A DNA stretch of 64,000 nucleotides, taken from assembly GCA_963576475.1 (NCBI GenBank), contig OY754977.1, positions 34,082,172 to 34,146,171 of the forward strand. Reading direction: 5' to 3'. Positions 45,840 through 56,640 of this stretch are shown here, one piece after another. Origin of the DNA: Molanna angustata (Eukaryota > Arthropoda > Insecta > Trichoptera > Molannidae). Within the stretch, counting starts at the first letter, position 1, and the number at the start of each line of letters is the position of its first letter. The translations under genes and the position numbers were made by a program. The notes under the pieces were generated by a model. The model worked only from the letters and a program-made list of their open reading frames with translations, did not search any database and had not been told where the DNA came from.

Positions 45840-46540
45840 TATTATGTGAGCTATGTGTCAGTTTTGATGTTTTTTAAAGTAAGTAGTGGTCAATTAGTTA
45901 TTAGTAGGTACAAAGTGTCTTGATTGTCTGCCTATCTAGGGAGAAAACTATCATTACCCAATTCATAAGTGTATTGTCATTGTAAAGTTGTAAACTGATA
46001 GCCCTAGAACAGGGTTTTGGTTGGTCAGGGTTTATGGGAGGAAAGGGAAAAAAGGAGAGAAGATTTGTCTAACTACAGAAATAGGGAAATTAATGTGAAG
46101 TATGTTGGTTAAGAGATATAAAATAGGAGCGCGCGCTTTAATCTAATTTTGAAGGTTGCTAACGTTGGTGCAGTTCTAATGTCAAGGGCCAAGTTGTTCG
46201 GTAACCGGGCAGCATGAATAGAAAGCCGTGGCATGTGATGGGATGGCGAGGGTTCTCTCTTTTCTAGATCGAAGCGGGAGTCCATGAGAGGCCAGAGGTT
46301 GAAATCTTTCGGTCAGATATGATGGAGCATTAGGGTTGTTCAAAATATTAAACAGAAGACAAAGAGTGTGTTGATCCCGGCGCAGACGGATAGGAAGCCA
46401 ATTGAGTTGGTTGCAAAAATATGATATGTGATCGTATTTGCGAAGGTTAAATATGAATCGTATGCAGACATTTTGTAGTCGGTCTAATATGCTTAGATCC
46501 AAATAGCAAATATCTACATAATCGGTATGTTGAAGTTAAT
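45840..46540 (-). mobile_element. CR1/L2-like LINE: ORF2 C-terminus plus 3' UTR
   Basis: The minus frame 46502-46182 reads SILDRLQNVCIRFIFNLRKY, DHISYFCNQLNWLPIRLRRD, then LPLRSRKERTLAIPS and CCPVTEQLGP; after a one-base shift near 46190 the neighbouring frame continues NNLALDIRTAPTLATFKIRL and ends RALLFYIS. This is the classic L2/CR1 end (LDRLQ, HI....LNWLP...R, WN.LP..IR....FK..L). The 3' UTR includes ACCCTGTTCTAGGGCTATCA, also found at 60535. The RT core is missing. Confidence 0.8.
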
Positions 46541-46822
46541 AATTTTCAGGAGGTCTATACAGTCAATATTGTGGATTATTATGTCATAAAGGTACATTTA
46601 TTCTGAGGTCCTTCGTCTTGTTTATTATATAAATATATTTTTTTATATATATAATATTATTTATGTTGCATTGCTCTACCCTACTCACGAACTGAAATTT
46701 ATTCTGATTATTATTTATTTCTTGATCCTTACCAATCGATCCTATTTATTATTTTATTTTATTTTTTTTACTTAACTTTTTTAACCTAATTTTCTCTTAT
46801 TTATGTAACTCTTGTGTAACTT

Positions 46823-47626
46823 GTGTTACCACCTGAACAGACTGGCTTTGTGAGTGGAAGGGGAACAAGAGAACAGATCCTGAATGTGCGACAGATAATT
46901 GAGAAGAGTAGGGAGTTCAATGCACCAGTTATTTTGTGTTTCATCGACTGTAGCAAAGCTTTTGACTGCGTCAGATGGAGTAAGCTGTGGATGGTGTTGG
47001 ATGAGATGGGAGTCCCTAAGCATCTTATACATATCCTAAAAAACTTGTATGCAAATAGTTCTGCCTCAATAAGATTAAATAATGCCTTGTCCGCTACCTT
47101 CTCAGTCCAGAAGGGTGTCCGCCAGGGATGTATACTGTCTCCTGCTCTTTTTAACATATACGGAGAGTATATAATGAGGAAAGCTCTGGATGGTTGGGAG
47201 GCTGGATTCAGCATTGGTGGCAAGAAAATCTCCAACTTACGCTTTGCAGACGACACAACTCTAGTAGCCACAAACGAGACCGATATGAAACAACTTTTGG
47301 ATCGTGTTGAGAGGGAAAGTTTATCACTCGGTCTGAGCATAAACCAACGCAAAACCAAACTGATGGTGATTGATAGAGCATGTAAACTTCCCCCAATAAA
47401 CTCTCTAAACCATCTTGAGATAGTACATGACTTCACATATCTGGGTTCCAACATATGTGACACCGGTGGTTGTGAAGCGGAAGTAAAAAGACGCATCGCC
47501 ATGGCAAAGGGAGCACTGGGAAAGCTCACAAGCGTATGGAAGGACAGGACCATTACGAAAACTACGAAGGCTAGACTCATCAGGGCTCTGATATTCCCGA
47601 TGTTCCTTTATGGCGTGGAAACTTAG
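46823..47626 (+). pseudogene. Reverse transcriptase domain, RTE/BovB-like
   Basis: The longest informative frame of the LINE cluster, 267 codons. RT motifs in order: EQTGFVSGRGTREQI (residues 5-19), FIDCSKAFDCV with catalytic Asp 42, KGVRQGCILSPALFN (97-111), FADD with Asp 143 and 144, GLSINQRKTKLMV (170-182) and FTYLGS (204-209). The spacing and wording match RTE/BovB RTs. All three catalytic Asp are present, but the frame lacks the fingers N-terminus and stops after YGVET at TAG (47624-47626) because of a frameshift. There is no ATG at the start; it is an insertion fragment, not a gene start. Confidence 0.85.
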
Positions 47627-48014
47627 GGAGTCAGAGCGAAAGAGGATCGATGCTTTCGAAATGTGATGCTGGAGGCGTATGCTGCGCATCCCATGGACAG
47701 CCAGAAGAACCAATGTGTCAATTTTAGACGAGCTAAGGATTGAAGATCGTCTGTCGACGATATGTTACAGACGTATCCTTCAATTCTTTGGACACATTGC
47801 CAGAAGAAAACCAGACTGCCTCGAGAAGCTTGTTGTGATGGGCAGCGTGGAGGGACGGAGATCTCGTGGTCGCTCACCGACCAGATGGAGCGATTTGGTT
47901 AAGTCCACAATGGGGTCTTCGGTGACTGGTGCTCTGCGTTCAGCCCAAAACAGATTGGCATGGAGGCGAGCCATACGTGTGGCGACAGACTACAGCCGCT
48001 ATCCTCAGTCATGA
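47627..48014 (+). pseudogene. RTE LINE C-terminal region in shifted frame
   Basis: In the next frame the protein resumes as LRESERKRIDAFEM, is cut by TGA at 47664-47666 in the position of a conserved Trp (family WCWRR), and continues MLRIPWTARRTNVSILDEL, ILQFFGHIARR, GRRSRGRSPTRWSDLVKS, then ALRSAQNRLAWRRAIRVATD to TGA at 48012-48014. This is the usual RTE/BovB ending. One frameshift and one nonsense codon prove it is dead. Confidence 0.85.
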
Positions 48015-48077
48015 GGAAAAGGACGATTGATTGTGTAACTTACGTGTGTGATTTAATATAATAATAATAATAAAGAC

Positions 48078-48405
48078 AATGTAAGATGAAGAAAAATATC
48101 ATTAATAGAATGAAAGTGAACACACTGAGATGGTTTGGCCACATGGGTAGAATGAATGAGGAACGCCTGACGAAGAAAATATACAACGCGGATAGGAATG
48201 GATTGAGAGGCCGGGGCCGCCCAAGAAAGGGATGGCACGACCATGTGAAAGACAGAAATGTTAGAAGCATGTACAATAGACGAACATGTATGAGACGATG
48301 CATGAATATTGACGAGGCGATGAATGTGTGCCAGGATAGAAAGATATGGCGTTCGGTTCTCTCTGCCTACCCCGAAAGGGACATGGCGTGATGGTATGTA
48401 TGTAT
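48078..48405 (+). mobile_element. LINE ORF2 C-terminus, best copy of its family
   Basis: An open frame from 48086 reads VNTLRWFGHMGRMNEERLTK then GLRGRGRPRKGWHDHVKD and RKIWRSVLSAYPERDMA, ending TGA. LRWFGH..RM / GRGRPRK.W.D / W...L is a standard LINE ending. It finishes in a TATG-type tail (GGTATGTATGTATGTA). Pieces of the family recur at 4855, 7590, 36545, 51100, 58085 and 59345, so it is one of the most repeated elements here. Confidence 0.8.
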
Positions 48406-48410
48406 GTACA

Positions 48411-48500
48411 ATTTATAAAGCGCCGTTTAGTGACAACCGTGGTCACCTCAAGGGCGCTTTCAGTTTGCAAAAAATAATTTAAAATTAGTCTAAATTTATA
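48411..48500 (-). mobile_element. CR1/L2-type LINE 3' end, inverted
   Basis: ACAATTTATAAAGCGCCGTT, AGTGACAACCGTGGTCACCT and CAAGGGCGCTTTCAGTTTGC are the reverse of the 3' end at 16470-16545. It abuts the tail of the preceding LINE. Confidence 0.7.
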
Positions 48501-48959
48501 ATTTAAATAATTAATAATTAAATATGAGCTCATGTAATTTTGTGTGCATCCATAATTGGACGTCCAGCACTCATAATAATAACCAATATTGGTTTCTTTT
48601 TTATGACAATTGTAAGCTGGATGTCTGTCGATGTACCCTATTTAATAAAATAAAATAAATAAATAAAATAAATTATGGTTACCCTTTGGATGGTGCATTA
48701 TCAAGTTTAGTTGAATAGGACCATTGAAGTTTGTTGAATAAACAAAGGATTACCGATAAACATCTTACACAGGTTTATATACCATTCTGTCAAACCTTTA
48801 GGCTGTAAAACCTTTTGGCTATAAAAACTAAAAATCGATTAAGGTTAAATACATTAAATTTTAGAACCAGACATTTCTATACCATCATTTTAAAAAAAAG
48901 TATTTTACAGTAGAAACTTTACTCTCAAGAATAACGCTGCCACAGAGTCAAGAAGTAGA

Positions 48960-49035
48960 AGAGTAGGTATACAAACCTGGCATAAGCAACGACCTTAGGC
49001 CTTACACAAAGTGAGGTGGAACGGGGGTATCCCAA
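48960..49035 (-). repeat. Repeat segment lacking the 23.5-kb inverted-repeat element
   Basis: GCATAAGCAACGACCTTAGG, CCTTACACAAAGTGAGGTGG and AACGGGGGTATCC corresponds in reverse to the two flanks of the 23521-23705 element joined together. Confidence 0.5.
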
Positions 49036-49089
49036 ACAAATTCAATGTTTAAATATATATTATGATATTAGGTAATGACACGTTTATAT

Positions 49090-49462
49090 AACAGTAAAAG
49101 TATTTATCATCTTCGCAACCTGCATTGGCTTCAAGTCTCCGAAAGGATTGTATATAAATTTTGTCTCATGATCTTCAAAGCTCTTCGTGGTATGGCTCCT
49201 AATTACCTATCCTAACAGTGCGCTTCGCTTTCAATAAATGACAGACAATCTTCGCTTCGTTCTGCATCTTCATCCATGGTTGGAAAATTAGCTGAAATAA
49301 GCAGAGTGTACACCACTAATTTAGGCAAAGTGCGTTTGCTGTGACAGGACCAAATGCATTGAATAATTTCCCACACACCCTCAGACAAACCGATAGTATA
49401 TCTTCGTTCAAAAAAAATCTCAAAACGCAGATTTTTCACATATCTTACCTGGCCCCCTAGAC
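49090..49462 (+). mobile_element. CR1/L2-like LINE C-terminus, broken
   Basis: Pieces encode HLRNLHWLQVSERIVYKFCL, MIFKALRGMAPNYLS, SISSFKKNLKTQIFHISYLA and a final stop. LHWL.V..RI.YK......KAL.G.AP.YL / SFK..LKT.LF is diagnostic of L2/CR1 ORF2. Stops and frameshifts lie between. The palindrome at 49466 begins four bases after its end. Confidence 0.75.
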
Positions 49463-49465
49463 AAT

Positions 49466-49602
49466 ATGCCATTTAAGCTAAGCGTTATCTCGCTAAGCGA
49501 TAGTAAATGTATAGAATTGGTGGCAGTGACGTCACGTGACAGCCACCAATTCCATATATTTACTATCGCTTAGCGAGATAACGCTTAGTTTAAATGGCAT
49601 GT
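49466..49602. mobile_element. 135-bp near-perfect palindromic element
   Basis: ATGCCATTTAAGCTAAGCGT, TATCTCGCTAAGCGATAGTA and AATTGGTGGC mirror the second half, which ends GCGAGATAACGCTTAGTTTA and AATGGCAT, around GTGACGTCACGTGAC. It is a fold-back MITE by structure; superfamily unknown. Confidence 0.85.
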
Positions 49603-49734
49603 TATCAAGGGCGCCAGAGTCGAAAAGATACAACGAAATCTATTGTTAGCGAGGTGAGATATTCACGCTATATAAAATTATCGTAATTATAACATGTATT
49701 ATTTTTACTCCTCACTAACCCAAGGGGATTTACA

Positions 49735-50015
49735 GGTCAACCTTTAATCACCAGCGAAATCAGGTTCAGAAGATTATCTTGGATTGGACATATTGTCAGA
49801 TCAGGGGAAGAAATAGCCACAAAATAACCCTGTGGGCAAGAGACCAAGAAGACCAAGGCAAAGATTGATGGACAATGTTACCCGAGATCTGAACGTGCTG
49901 AATGCTTGTGATGATTGGGCGTCCACTGCAGCTGACAGGAAGGCTTGCTAAGCTATTGTTCAGGAGGCTAAAGCTCTACCGGAGCCATCGGAAGTAAGAA
50001 GTAAGTAGGAAGTAA
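49735..50015 (+). mobile_element. LINE ORF2 C-terminus, frameshifted
   Basis: Pieces encode ITSEIRFRRLSWIGHIVRSG, then RQRLMDNVTRDLNVLNACDD, then ADRKACAIVQEAKAL-like sequence with a stop inside. W.GH.VR / GRPR.R..DNV..DL / A.DR......EA.AL is the usual LINE ending. Confidence 0.65.
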
Positions 50016-50617
50016 CCCAAGGGGATATAGTGGGAAGTTATGATTTCGCAATTTTTAAGGCTATTTTTTTATTGCAGATTATCACTAGTATCATGCTGAG
50101 ATTGTATTCTGAAAGTTTCATCACAATGTATCTGTGTGTATGTGCTGTGTGCTGCGTGCAATTTTGCAAATATTTATATCTATTACTAGCTTAGACCCCA
50201 TTAGATTTTGAGGGATATCTGAATAGTGCTTCTCAATTTTTTTAAACATCAAATATTTTATTTTCAAATTGTCAAAAAGACACATCACTTTCATAAAAAA
50301 GCATTGTAGAAATATCATAATTATTTAAATATTTTCATAATTAAATAAAAAATTATTGAACAAAATCATTTCGTTAAAATGTTGATTTTTTTTCATACAA
50401 AATTTGAATGCTTTGTGAAGTAACTTGCTGGTGTGGAATATAGCGTTGGTAACAACCCACTCTTTTATAATAATTTTGGAAATTTATATTCAGAGTTGAG
50501 ATCAAGTTTTCTCTATTGTTGGAACTAATGTAGTTGACTTTTGAAAATATTTATGTAAAAGTTGAAAATATTTATGTAAAAGTTGAATATATTTATATCA
50601 AGGTTGCTTTTTATTAA
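50016..50617. other. AT-rich stretch without recognised genes
   Basis: Nothing is recognised apart from a short repeated phrase (AAAGTTGAAAATATTTATGT, about 50535-50580). Confidence 0.5.
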
Positions 50618-50698
50618 GCACTGGTTAGTTGGAAGAAATTGCCATACGGCAATAAACTAGCCACTTGCGCAGGGTGCAAGGAAGTGTTTTATTTATTT
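50618..50698 (+). mobile_element. SINE-C tail fragment
   Basis: ACTGGTTAGTTGGAAGAAAT, TGCCATACGGCAATAAACTA and GCAGGGTGCAAGGAAGTGTT match the SINE-C 3' body. Confidence 0.8.
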
Positions 50699-51099
50699 AC
50701 ATACTTAAATATTGTTCCCGGAAAATGTTTTGTATTATTATGAAGCAGCTGATCCAGAAGACACACCACACCTCACAGCATAGGCAGTATATAAGTCAAA
50801 GGAAAAAATCGTTTCCCCTAATGCTTGGAGATATTTTTCCTGTATTTTCAACTGCCTAATACAACAAAGTGTTCCTACTTCAGCACTCTAGAGATATAGG
50901 CCAAGAAATACAAAGGAAAGCACTGGAACGTAAAAATTCACAAATATAATATCGTTTAGAGGTTTTTTTTCAAACAGTTCTATCGTTTTTTTTTTTAGTA
51001 AAAAACCTTCGCTCAAAATACCTACATCTAATTTATGGAAAATGCTTTTTATTTTATTTGATAATTTTATGAACGACTGACCAAAAAAGACCAAAAAAA

Positions 51100-51330
51100 T
51101 ATACATGGGGGTAAGAGATGGAGCGAATAGCAGAGGTCGCCCCAGAAAGGGATGGCACGACCATGTGAATGATATTTTGAAAGAAGGAAATCGTAGCTTG
51201 AAAAATCGACGATCATGACGATGCATGGATGTAAAGGAAGCTAGGATTTTGTGCAAATATAGAGGAGCTTGGCGCTCGATTCTCTCTTCTTATCCTGTAA
51301 TGACTATGATGCGTATGGCGGTGCGTAAGA
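51100..51330 (+). mobile_element. LINE tail, diverged relative of the 48.1-kb family
   Basis: ATACATGGGGGTAAGAGATG, GTCGCCCCAGAAAGGGATGG, CACGACCATGTGAATG and CTTGGCGCTCGATTCTCTC follow the same order as 48180-48370 (CGCCCAAGAAAGGGATGGCA, GGCGTTCGGTTCTCTC). Confidence 0.7.
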
Positions 51331-51627
51331 TAATTTTAAAATAAATTTACACCCTGTCAACACCGAATCTTTAGAATTTTTAACGAATAAATATGTTTGA
51401 TTAGCATTATTTGTCAACGAACAATTATAAAAAAAACACTACACGTAGATTTTATTTATCTATAAACCAAAAATAGAAAATTCTTTGTTCTCGATTTTAC
51501 AAACGGAATTCTGGTTTTAGTATGAATATACATAATATATAATTTTTATCAATGTATAGATTAAGTAAATGCCCAAATTTGAATGTCTAAACTTTCTATC
51601 TTTCATTTCAGATAAATTTCTGTGTAT

Positions 51628-52785
51628 TATTCCAAACACCCTATGAAATGTACGTATATTCCAAACACCCTATGAAATGTACGTATATTCCAAACACCCT
51701 ATGAAATGTACGTATATTCCAAACACCCTATGAAATGTACGTATATTCCAAACACCCTATGAAATGTACGTATATTCCAAACACCCTATGAAATGTACGT
51801 ATATTCCAAACACCCTATGAAATGTACGTATATTCCAAACACCCTATGAAATGTACGTATATTCCAAACACCCTATGAAATGTACGTATATTCCAAACAC
51901 CCTATGAAATGTACGTATATTCCAAACACCCTATGAAATGTACGTATATTCCAAACACCCTATGAAATGTACGTATATTCCAAACACCCTATGAAATGTA
52001 CGTATATTCCAAACACCCTATGAAATGTACGTATATTCCAAACACCCTATGAAATGTACGTATATTCCAAACACCCTATGAAATGTACGTATATTCCAAA
52101 CACCCTATGAAATGTACGTATATTCCAAACACCCTATGAAATGTACGTATATTCCAAACACCCTATGAAATGTACGTATATTCCAAACACCCTATGAAAT
52201 GTACGTATATTCCAAACACCCTATGAAATGTACGTATATTCCAAACACCCTATGAAATGTACGTATATTCCAAACACCCTATGAAATGTACGTATATTCC
52301 AAACACCCTATGAAATGTACGTATATTCCAAACACCCTATGAAATGTACGTATATTCCAAACACCCTATGAAATGTACGTATATTCCAAACACCCTATGA
52401 AATGTACGTATATTCCAAACACCCTATGAAATGTACGTATATTCCAAACACCCTATGAAATGTACGTATATTCCAAACACCCTATGAAATGTACGTATAT
52501 TCCAAACACCCTATGAAATGTACGTATATTCCAAACACCCTATGAAATGTACGTATATTCCAAACACCCTATGAAATGTACGTATATTCCAAACACCCTA
52601 TGAAATGTACGTATATTCCAAACACCCTATGAAATGTACGTATATTCCAAACACCCTATGAAATGTACGTATATTCCAAACACCCTATGAAATGTACGTA
52701 TATTCCAAACACCCTATGAAATGTACGTATATTCCAAACACCCTATGAAATGTACGTATATTCCAAACACCCTATGAAATGTATA
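51628..52785. repeat. 29-bp tandem repeat, 40 copies
   Basis: The unit CCAAACACCCTATGAAATGT plus ACGTATATT repeats with period exactly 29 from 51632 to 52763 (39 intervals, 40 copies). I see no differences between interior units; only the last turns into GTATACTTAC. Such uniformity points to recent expansion or active homogenisation. 29 is not a multiple of 3, so translation is not conserved from unit to unit. Confidence 0.97.
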
Positions 52786-52885
52786 CTTACGATTATTCTT
52801 TCCATGATTTTGTGCAGTGTAAAATGTCGTTAGTTCCAGAGAGGAGAATAAACTTATTTTTATATTTAATTTCAAATTAAATATA

Positions 52886-52930
52886 AAAATCCAATGTTTG
52901 CGCATATGCAATAATAAAAATATTCGATTA
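52886..52930 (+). repeat. 45-bp exact direct repeat, copy 1
   Basis: AAAATCCAATGTTTGCGCAT then ATGCAATAATAAAAATATTC, GATTA is repeated at 53426-53470. The two copies flank repeat Y. A third partial copy is at 55196-55216. Confidence 0.9.
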
Positions 52931-52974
52931 CTTACACATTGGTACAAGTAGGTAAATAAGACAAAAATGACCTT

Positions 52975-53392
52975 ATAAGTCTGGCGCAATTCAGAGGTGA
53001 CTTCTATGCGAAAAATGCATTGTCACCTCAGATATAAGAATTGTAGCTTTCATTATTTACAAAAAAAAACCAATTCTCTCAATAGATGGCGTTACAATAA
53101 AATAAATAAAAAATAATAAGATTGTTGTTCATAATTTCACCCATAGATGGCTGTAGTAAAAATTCCTTATTTTCAAGCGAAAAGAATTTCAGTATTACAA
53201 TATATAGAACTTTCAAAATTGAATTGATAGGGATCTCATTAAAAAGGCATAATTGGTGAACGTTGCGCAAGCGCATAAAGTGATCACGTAAACCAGCCGA
53301 TGACAGGTCGTAAGCCCTGTAGGTGCCTTGATTTCCCGGTTCTCCTACAATAAATATTCCAACTTCGTCTCTATTGAGATAATTAAAAATCT
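52975..53392 (+). repeat. Dispersed repeat Y, uninterrupted copy
   Basis: Landmarks: GGCGCAATTCAGAGGTGACT, ATTGTCACCTCAGATATAAG, TCAATAGATGGCGTTACAAT, AACTTTCAAAATTGAATTG, GAACGTTGCGCAAGCGCATA, CGATGACAGGTCGTAAGC and the end CTTCGTCTCTATTGAGAT. The second copy (55725-56775) has the same landmarks with two insertions. No coding frame; class unknown. Confidence 0.75.
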
Positions 53393-53425
53393 GTTAAAAA
53401 ATATCTTTGACTCCCGACAGGGAAA

Positions 53426-53470
53426 AAAATCCAATGTTTGCGCATATGCAATAATAAAAATATTCGATTA
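53426..53470 (+). repeat. 45-bp exact direct repeat, copy 2
   Basis: Identical to 52886-52930, preceded by CTTTGACTCCCGACAGGGAA, a phrase also found near 55175 and, shorter, near 4970. Confidence 0.9.
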
Positions 53471-53994
53471 ATTTCAAATTTATTTAGTTGAAAATTTCAG
53501 TGATTAAATTAATATTTATATTTGTTTATTTCAAAAACAAGACAAAATACACAATATTATAATAATAACAGATTAAATATGTTAGGATTAATATATATTT
53601 ATGTATTACCCAACTTCCAAGAGAGAATTTCTCGTATTTTGAAGTGAGTTTCATTTCATAACTCATAAAACCAACTAAAACAAAGTATATAAATCTTAAT
53701 CTAGGCATCACATTAAGGAACATGATATAATATTTACATTGGTATAGGATTTTTTTTAGCAAAAACTTGACAACCTAAGCAAAAATGTAACAAAATCTCA
53801 AAAGCTTAATAAGCCTAACGAACAAAATTATGATTCACATGTTTCATCACAAGAAACATGACATGAATTTTTAAAAAATCACAAAATATTACTTCAATGT
53901 TGCCAAGAATTAATTCATTATACCACTTTACACCACGTTATATATTGATGGACTAAGGGATTTTCAATGCGGTATAAGCGTATTTTTTAAATTG

Positions 53995-54455
53995 CGAGGT
54001 TCACTCTACATCGTGTGACACCGACCCTTCATCTGTTGAGGGCAGGTCTTCTCCTATTGGGATACCCTCACGTGGATGCATCCACAACCCCGCTCCTGTT
54101 TCCACATTTTATGTATATTCTCTCTCCTGTGTTGTGAGTTTTCAATCGAGGAAGTGCTTTTAATGAAGCTATTTCTGAATTTCAGACGTGAGGCTGTCGG
54201 TTGTTGGTGATATAGAGGGTGCCTACGATCATGAGTTTGTTTGTACCTCTCTGCATCTGCATCTGTCCTTCGTCGAGTGTGGGGTGGAGCGATTCCGACA
54301 ATTGGATATAGTTTCCCAGTCGTTGTTGGCTTTAATAACCCTGATATTGTTCGTGCCATTTCATTGATTGCTATGTCCACTTGTTTTGAGTGAGCAGATT
54401 TTTGCCAAACCGGACACGCATACTCCGCAACAGACAGACACAAAATCATCGGAAT
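53995..54455 (-). mobile_element. LINE ORF2 C-terminus
   Basis: The minus frame reads SVAEYACPVWQKSAHSKQVD, IAINEMARTISGLLKPTTTG, LYPIVGIAPP and HDRRHPLYHQQP with KFRNSFIKST. LEYA.PVW..S.H...VD..LN...R...G.L..TP...L..L.GIAPP is the C-terminal region of a Jockey/CR1-like ORF2. The RT core is missing. Confidence 0.75.
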
Positions 54456-55160
54456 GAAAACACTGTTTCTTTGGAGAAATTTCTAGCAAAAAAACAAAAA
54501 AAAAGAAAATTTATTTCACACATAAAAAAGAATAAATATTTCAAAATTTTTGACTTCACATAATATAAAAGCAGTTGATGTAATACAATAAACCATATAA
54601 TTACAAAAAAATATATGAATTATTTTTAAAATAATAATAAAATGCTACTTACGTAGAACCATATCAAAGTAAATTTTCCAATATGTACATTAAATATGAG
54701 ATATTTGTAGAAAACAGGTTGGCTCCTTTTCAAACCAAACCTAAGAAGGATTTCGGTGTTGATTATTTCATCCAGAAATCAGGACGAAAGCTGGCATTAT
54801 TTATTATTAGGATTATCCCGACTGAAGCTGCTAAAATATGGACACCTTTCCAACAGACCCGCCCGCCGCGCCGCAGGTTTCCTGGACAAAAAAATACAAA
54901 GAAGTAACGGACTCGAATGGATCAGACTCTACAAAATACCAGGACCGGAATAGGAGATTAATTATATACATAATATAAAACTCCAAGTTAAATAAAATAT
55001 ATATGTTTTGTAACAACATAATATTGCTTTATGTTGAAGACGACACTAATTTATTTTTCAGCTTTAAAATTTTCCCATTTACGCATTTTCCTTCCTACGA
55101 GTACCACATGAATGTAATATGTATTGAATATGTTTATGGTTGCAAAATATATGTAAACAT
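54456..55160. other. Stretch without recognised genes
   Basis: AT-rich. A 74-codon frame (54683-54907) reads VENRLAPFQTKPKKDFGVDY and AAKIWTPFQQTRPPRRRFPG but matches nothing I recognise and has no supporting signals. Confidence 0.4.
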
Positions 55161-55164
55161 TTTT

Positions 55165-55350
55165 CATTAAATATCATTGACTCCGGACAGGGAAAATAAT
55201 CCAATGTTTGCGTATATATAACTACACAATCATTCTATATAACAGCTTATAATGACTTAGTAATTAATATTATGTAACTAGTCTACCACCTCGGAAAAAG
55301 GGCTGGCCTAGTAAGGTGGTCCAAACCAACCCAATTAATTTGTTATGTTG
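55165..55350 (-). repeat. Dispersed repeat Z, copy 2
   Basis: ACTACACAATCATTCTATAT, AACTAGTCTACCACCTCGGA and GTGGTCCAAACCAACCCAAT are the reverse of the 5040-5165 copy. It is preceded by ATATCATTGACTCCGGACAG, also present beside copy 1 (about 4974). Confidence 0.65.
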
Positions 55351-55854
55351 CTTATATAAAATGCAATTTATGGTATTTGTAATAAAAAATATATATTGTA
55401 TACATAGAATTATTATATATATATAACTACAAAAATATTCGATTTAAATAAACATTAAAATAACCAAGTAAACAAGCCAAAAAAACTTATTGTACCGAAA
55501 TTTATATACTCGTATTTATTTTTTATTATGGTTCAAAGTCTTATTTATTATTACAATTTATATTTTTACAAGGTATATATCTTCACATATTAATCTGTTT
55601 TGTTTTTCCATCTCACTACTAATTCTTTTGTTCTCTTTTTTTCTTGTGTTCTTATATTCAAAATATTTCTATTTAAATTTTCAATTTAATAGATAATTTT
55701 AGTACTTAATTTCATAACATTATGTTTTTGGCGCGGTTCAAGAGTGACATCTGAGTGAAAGCATTGTCACCTCATGAATAAGGACTGTTGCTTTCATTGT
55801 TTACAATTTCTCAATAGATGGCGTTACAAAAAAAAGTATTCTTCGTTACTTCAT

Positions 55855-56362
55855 AGAACGCTTGACTCTGAGAGTGCCAACAAGACCGACTAGACTGACT
55901 GACCTACTTTACCTCCCCATTTGTAACACTAATGCCAGACAGAATTCTTTCATATACCGCACTTCCCATTTTTATAACTCCAACATTAGTGATGCAGACC
56001 TTTTTAACTCCCCATTGATTATGATAAAGAATAGATTATTAAGTACTCTAATATAATCCTAGATACTCATGCTGATAAGTTGGGTTCATCACATAAAGGT
56101 TCACACACATCCTCATACACTCCCACACACACCCACACATACACATACTCACACACACACACACTCCCCACTCACATGTCACATATCTGATTATTACTGT
56201 TTTCTTTTTTTCTCCTACACTACATAAATATATAAATGGTAATAATGTATACATGTAAGTGATGCTGGGCATGCTAATTTTTTTTATATTTGTATCACCT
56301 GTATATTTTGTCCAGTTATTGTTTGTATACTTTGTATAAAATAAAATAAAAATAAAATAAAA
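55855..56362 (+). mobile_element. LINE C-terminus nested in repeat Y
   Basis: The frame from 55862 reads RVPTRPTRLTDLLYLPICNT, NARQNSFIYRTSHFYNSNIS and MIKNRLL. R..RR.N.L..P.C.TN..R.SF.YR...L.N is the extreme C-terminus of a CR1/Jockey ORF2. The 3' UTR includes a CACACA-rich part (56103-56165) and ends in (AAAAT)n at 56338-56362. Confidence 0.65.
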
Positions 56363-56431
56363 TAAAAATAGATGGCGATAGTGTTTTACAGCTTATTTTC
56401 AAAACAGCCGATTTTCAGTATTAAAATATAA

Positions 56432-56640
56432 AATAATAAACACTTCCTTGCACCCTGCGCAAGTGGCGAGTTTATTGCCATATGGTAATTTCTTCCAACC
56501 AACCAGTGTTCCAGCCCAGAGAAGCAATTTAAGCATGAGAAATCAATTTAAATCATTTCTCTTCTGCTGGGAATCGAACCCAGGAAGCCCGCACAGAAAC
56601 CAAACGGCTTACCAATTGCGCCGGGGCAATCGGCACATAG
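56432..56640 (-). mobile_element. SINE-C, most complete copy
   Basis: The minus strand begins TGCCGATTGCCCCGGCGCAA then TTGGTAAGC (box A-like) and CTGGGTTCGATTCCCAGC (box B), followed by the body (GAAATGATTTAAATTG, TCTGGGCTGGAACACTGG, GGAAGAAATTACCATATGGC) and GTGTTTATTATTTT. The clean TCGATTCCC box B and absence of acceptor pairing mark a tRNA-derived SINE, not a tRNA gene. Confidence 0.85.

Larger units (their letters stand above)
46815..48072 (+). mobile_element. RTE/BovB-like LINE, 5'-truncated
   Basis: The insertion holds the second half of the RT and the complete C-terminus of an RTE-clade LINE in two frames, then a very short 3' UTR and an ATAATAATAATAA tail (48058-48072), as expected for RTE elements. 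The 5' truncation is at about 46820, where an in-frame TAA precedes PPEQTGF. The endonuclease domain and the first RT blocks are missing. A second LINE tail starts right behind it at 48078. Confidence 0.85.

Noticed and set aside
46801..47580. 259-codon minus-strand frame over the RT region
   Set aside because: Shadow of the sense RT frame, which has all the RT motifs in order.
47405..47974. Antisense frames over the RTE C-terminus
   Set aside because: Shadows of the LINE coding strand.
51628..52785. CRISPR array or telomeric repeat
   Set aside because: Units of 29 bp abut with no spacers, and the sequence is not a TTAGG-type telomeric repeat.
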